A DNA stretch of 11,703 bases from Propionibacteriaceae bacterium (lineage in GTDB: Bacteria; Actinomycetota; Actinomycetes; Propionibacteriales; Propionibacteriaceae). The DNA lies in NCBI GenBank assembly GCA_031254155.1, contig JAIRVA010000157.1:1-11703 (forward strand), read 5' to 3'. Positions 10,213 to 11,703 of this stretch are shown here, in pieces. The notes under the pieces were generated by a model, which was given only the letters and a program-made list of their open reading frames with translations, searched no databases and was not told where the DNA came from. The translations under genes were made by a program, and so were the position numbers. Position 1 is the first letter of the stretch, and every line of letters starts with the position of its first letter.

Positions 10213-11703
10213 TCAGTCGGTGATCCCCGGCCCGCTCCGCGGGAAAGCGAGGGTGAGCCCGCTGTCGGTCAGGAACGCGCCCACGAGCAGCCCCGCCAGC
10301 CAGTACCGGAACCGCAGCGGGATCCGGTTCAGCCAGTCGTCGAGCAGGGGGGCCAGGAAGTAGACGACCGCCGAGCACGCCAGTCCGAAGACCAGCAGCC
10401 CTTCGAGGCACACCCGGCCCTGGATGTTGAAGAAGTACCCGTCATAGCTCCAGTACGTGAGCCCGCTGGCGTCGTAGATGAGCGTCGCGGCGGCGTACTC
10501 AATCATCCCGCAGAGTCCCATCGCGGCCAGGAACATCACGAATGGCCGCTCGCGCAGCCGCTTGAGGATGACCAGGACCGCCACGCCGCCGGTGCCGTAC
10601 ACCGGGATCCACGGCCCGTACAACGTCCCCCGGTTGACGAAGCGGCCGACGTACGCGAGCGAGAGCGTGCTCTCGTACACCCACCCGATGAACGAGAAGG
10701 CGAAGAACAGGCACACAAGGTTGACGAGGCAGTAATCGCGCCGGAAGTCCAGGGTGGCGGGCAGCCCCTGCGCGTAGGGTTCGGGGTACACTGCGGCGAT
10801 GGCGTCGGCGGGCGCGGCGGGTTCGACCAGGGCGGAGTCGGTACAGAGCGCGGCCACGGCGGGGGACCGGCTCGCCCCGCGGACCTGGACGTACAGTTCG
10901 GCGAAGGCCGCGCTGCGGTACGGCGAGGCGTAGAAGTAGATCGGCAGGCCGAAGGTGACGAGTCCCAGGGCGTACCACGGCGCGAAGCTCAGATCGAGCC
11001 GGCAGGCCCGCCCGCGGTGGCCCTTCATCAGTGCCTGGCTGAGACGGAGGGCGGCCCGCGGGCTCGCGTCGGGGTTCTCGGCCAGGATGTAGTCGTAGAG
11101 CAGGTACGAGTAGTACTTGACGGGCGCCATGATGATCGTTGGGGCCCAGAGGGCGAGCCAGGCGTACTTGTACACGGCGGCCCGGGCGACCTTGAGCGTC
11201 CGCCGCCGCCGGAAGATGTACGTCAGGCGCGACACCGGCGTCTCGGGGTAGACGCGGGTCTCGGTGAAGAACCGGAGGGCGGAGATGGAGAGCGGGACCC
11301 GCACGAACACCGTCAGGGCCACGGTGAGGAGGAAGGCGGCGATGGCGATGGCCCAGCCGCCCGCCGTGGGTAGGGAGAACAGGTGCATGACGGCGTAGAC
11401 GACCGCTCGTTCGATGCTCCCGGAGGCCTGGACCGTGTTGTAGACCCCGGCGATCACCCCCGCACTGGAGTCCTGCCCGACCGAGGTCCAGGCCTGGAAC
11501 TGCGTGATCCCGCCCTTCGCCACCTCCAGAGCTGCGGTGCCCCGGGTGAAACCGACGCCGTGGAACAGTTCCCATAGCAAGTCGTAGGACGTCGAGACGA
11601 TGGCACTCGGATTGATGAGCGGCCAGACGAAAACGGCGGTGAGCACGCTCGTGGTCACGCAGGCCGCGAGGTTGGTCCGCAGCGTCAAGCGGGCGACGGC
11701 TTT
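10213..11703 (-). CDS. DUF975-CmpB fusion membrane protein (5' end beyond the window)
   Basis: At least 491 residues (counted from TTG 11688) form two membrane modules. The first (about 5-270) is DUF975-like: hydrophobic helices at about 8-28, 111-130 and 176-198, then AENPDASPRAALRLSQALMK (203-222) and SPYRSAAFAELYVQVR (255-270), the family's cytoplasmic and closing signatures. The second (about 318-491) resembles PF06541 (ABC_trans_CmpB, 'putative ABC transporter permease'): FSFIGWVYES (331-340), FVNRGTLYGPWIPVYG (350-365) and NIQGRVCLEG (421-430), with further helices after. Despite the family name no ATPase gene is in view, and substrate is unknown. The frame is open to the right edge (KAVAR before the TTG, like the AKAR start of DUF975 proteins), so the true start is probably outside. 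Both domains are best known from Firmicutes. Confidence 0.85.
   Translation of the reverse strand, partial: KAVARLTLRTNLAACVTTSVLTAVFVWPLINPSAIVSTSYDLLWELFHGVGFTRGTAALEVAKGGITQFQAWTSVGQDSSAGVIAGVYNTVQASGSIERAVVYAVMHLFSLPTAGGWAIAIAAFLLTVALTVFVRVPLSISALRFFTETRVYPETPVSRLTYIFRRRRTLKVARAAVYKYAWLALWAPTIIMAPVKYYSYLLYDYILAENPDASPRAALRLSQALMKGHRGRACRLDLSFAPWYALGLVTFGLPIYFYASPYRSAAFAELYVQVRGASRSPAVAALCTDSALVEPAAPADAIAAVYPEPYAQGLPATLDFRRDYCLVNLVCLFFAFSFIGWVYESTLSLAYVGRFVNRGTLYGPWIPVYGTGGVAVLVILKRLRERPFVMFLAAMGLCGMIEYAAATLIYDASGLTYWSYDGYFFNIQGRVCLEGLLVFGLACSAVVYFLAPLLDDWLNRIPLRFRYWLAGLLVGAFLTDSGLTLAFPRSGPGITD

Noticed and set aside
10499..11575. 358-residue minus-strand frame within the DUF975-CmpB gene
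   Set aside because: Arg/Pro/Gly-rich shadow in the second frame of a gene with clear membrane-protein signatures.
1..11703. CRISPR array, insertion sequence, phage or integrase gene
   Set aside because: No regularly spaced direct repeats, transposase, integrase or phage motifs were seen on either strand.

Overview
This is a GC-rich window with strong G/C preference at third codon positions, many GTG starts and stop/start codons that overlap by four bases (ATGA or GTGA). A near-consensus DtxR/IdeR iron box, several apparently leaderless promoters, an actinobacterial-type DinB with a C-terminal extension, and a Maf and BirA of actinobacterial type all point to a high-GC actinobacterium. The order Propionibacteriales is possible, but I cannot fix the genus from sequence alone.

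Layout. (1) Positions 1-46 hold the last codons of an unidentified gene, facing the convergent maf gene (64-663, minus). (2) maf and birA (682-1443, plus) diverge from an 18-bp spacer in which a nearly symmetric -10 element reads TACGGT on one strand and TACCGT on the other, so one sequence may fire both ways. (3) From 1508 to 8670 runs an almost gap-free run of nine genes: feoA, feoB, feoC, murI, rph, rdgB, thyA, folA, dinB. It begins at a promoter covered by a DtxR-type iron box; a second, internal leaderless promoter lies inside the end of feoC and should serve murI and the genes after it. (4) From about 8671 to 10085 is an accessory pocket of shuffled pieces: a headless XRE helix-turn-helix remnant, a Trp-rich lipoprotein, an orphan ribbon-helix-helix protein, two possible fragments of a small two-helix membrane protein, and two perfect inverted repeats. 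(5) A tRNA-Leu(UAG) gene (10086-10167, minus) closes the pocket. (6) A large membrane protein joining a DUF975-like and a CmpB-like (PF06541-type) domain runs off the right edge on the minus strand.

How the genes fit together. FeoA, FeoB and FeoC form a ferrous iron importer repressed by iron. MurI makes D-glutamate for peptidoglycan. Rph trims tRNA 3' ends. RdgB and Maf hydrolyse non-canonical nucleotides. ThyA and FolA make dTMP and recycle the folate it consumes. DinB is a translesion polymerase. The cluster therefore places iron uptake upstream of, and perhaps in the same transcript as, wall-precursor, nucleotide-sanitation, thymidylate and damage-tolerance genes. No CRISPR array, insertion sequence, phage gene or complete toxin-antitoxin pair was found. 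No gene-free stretch exceeds 300 bases.
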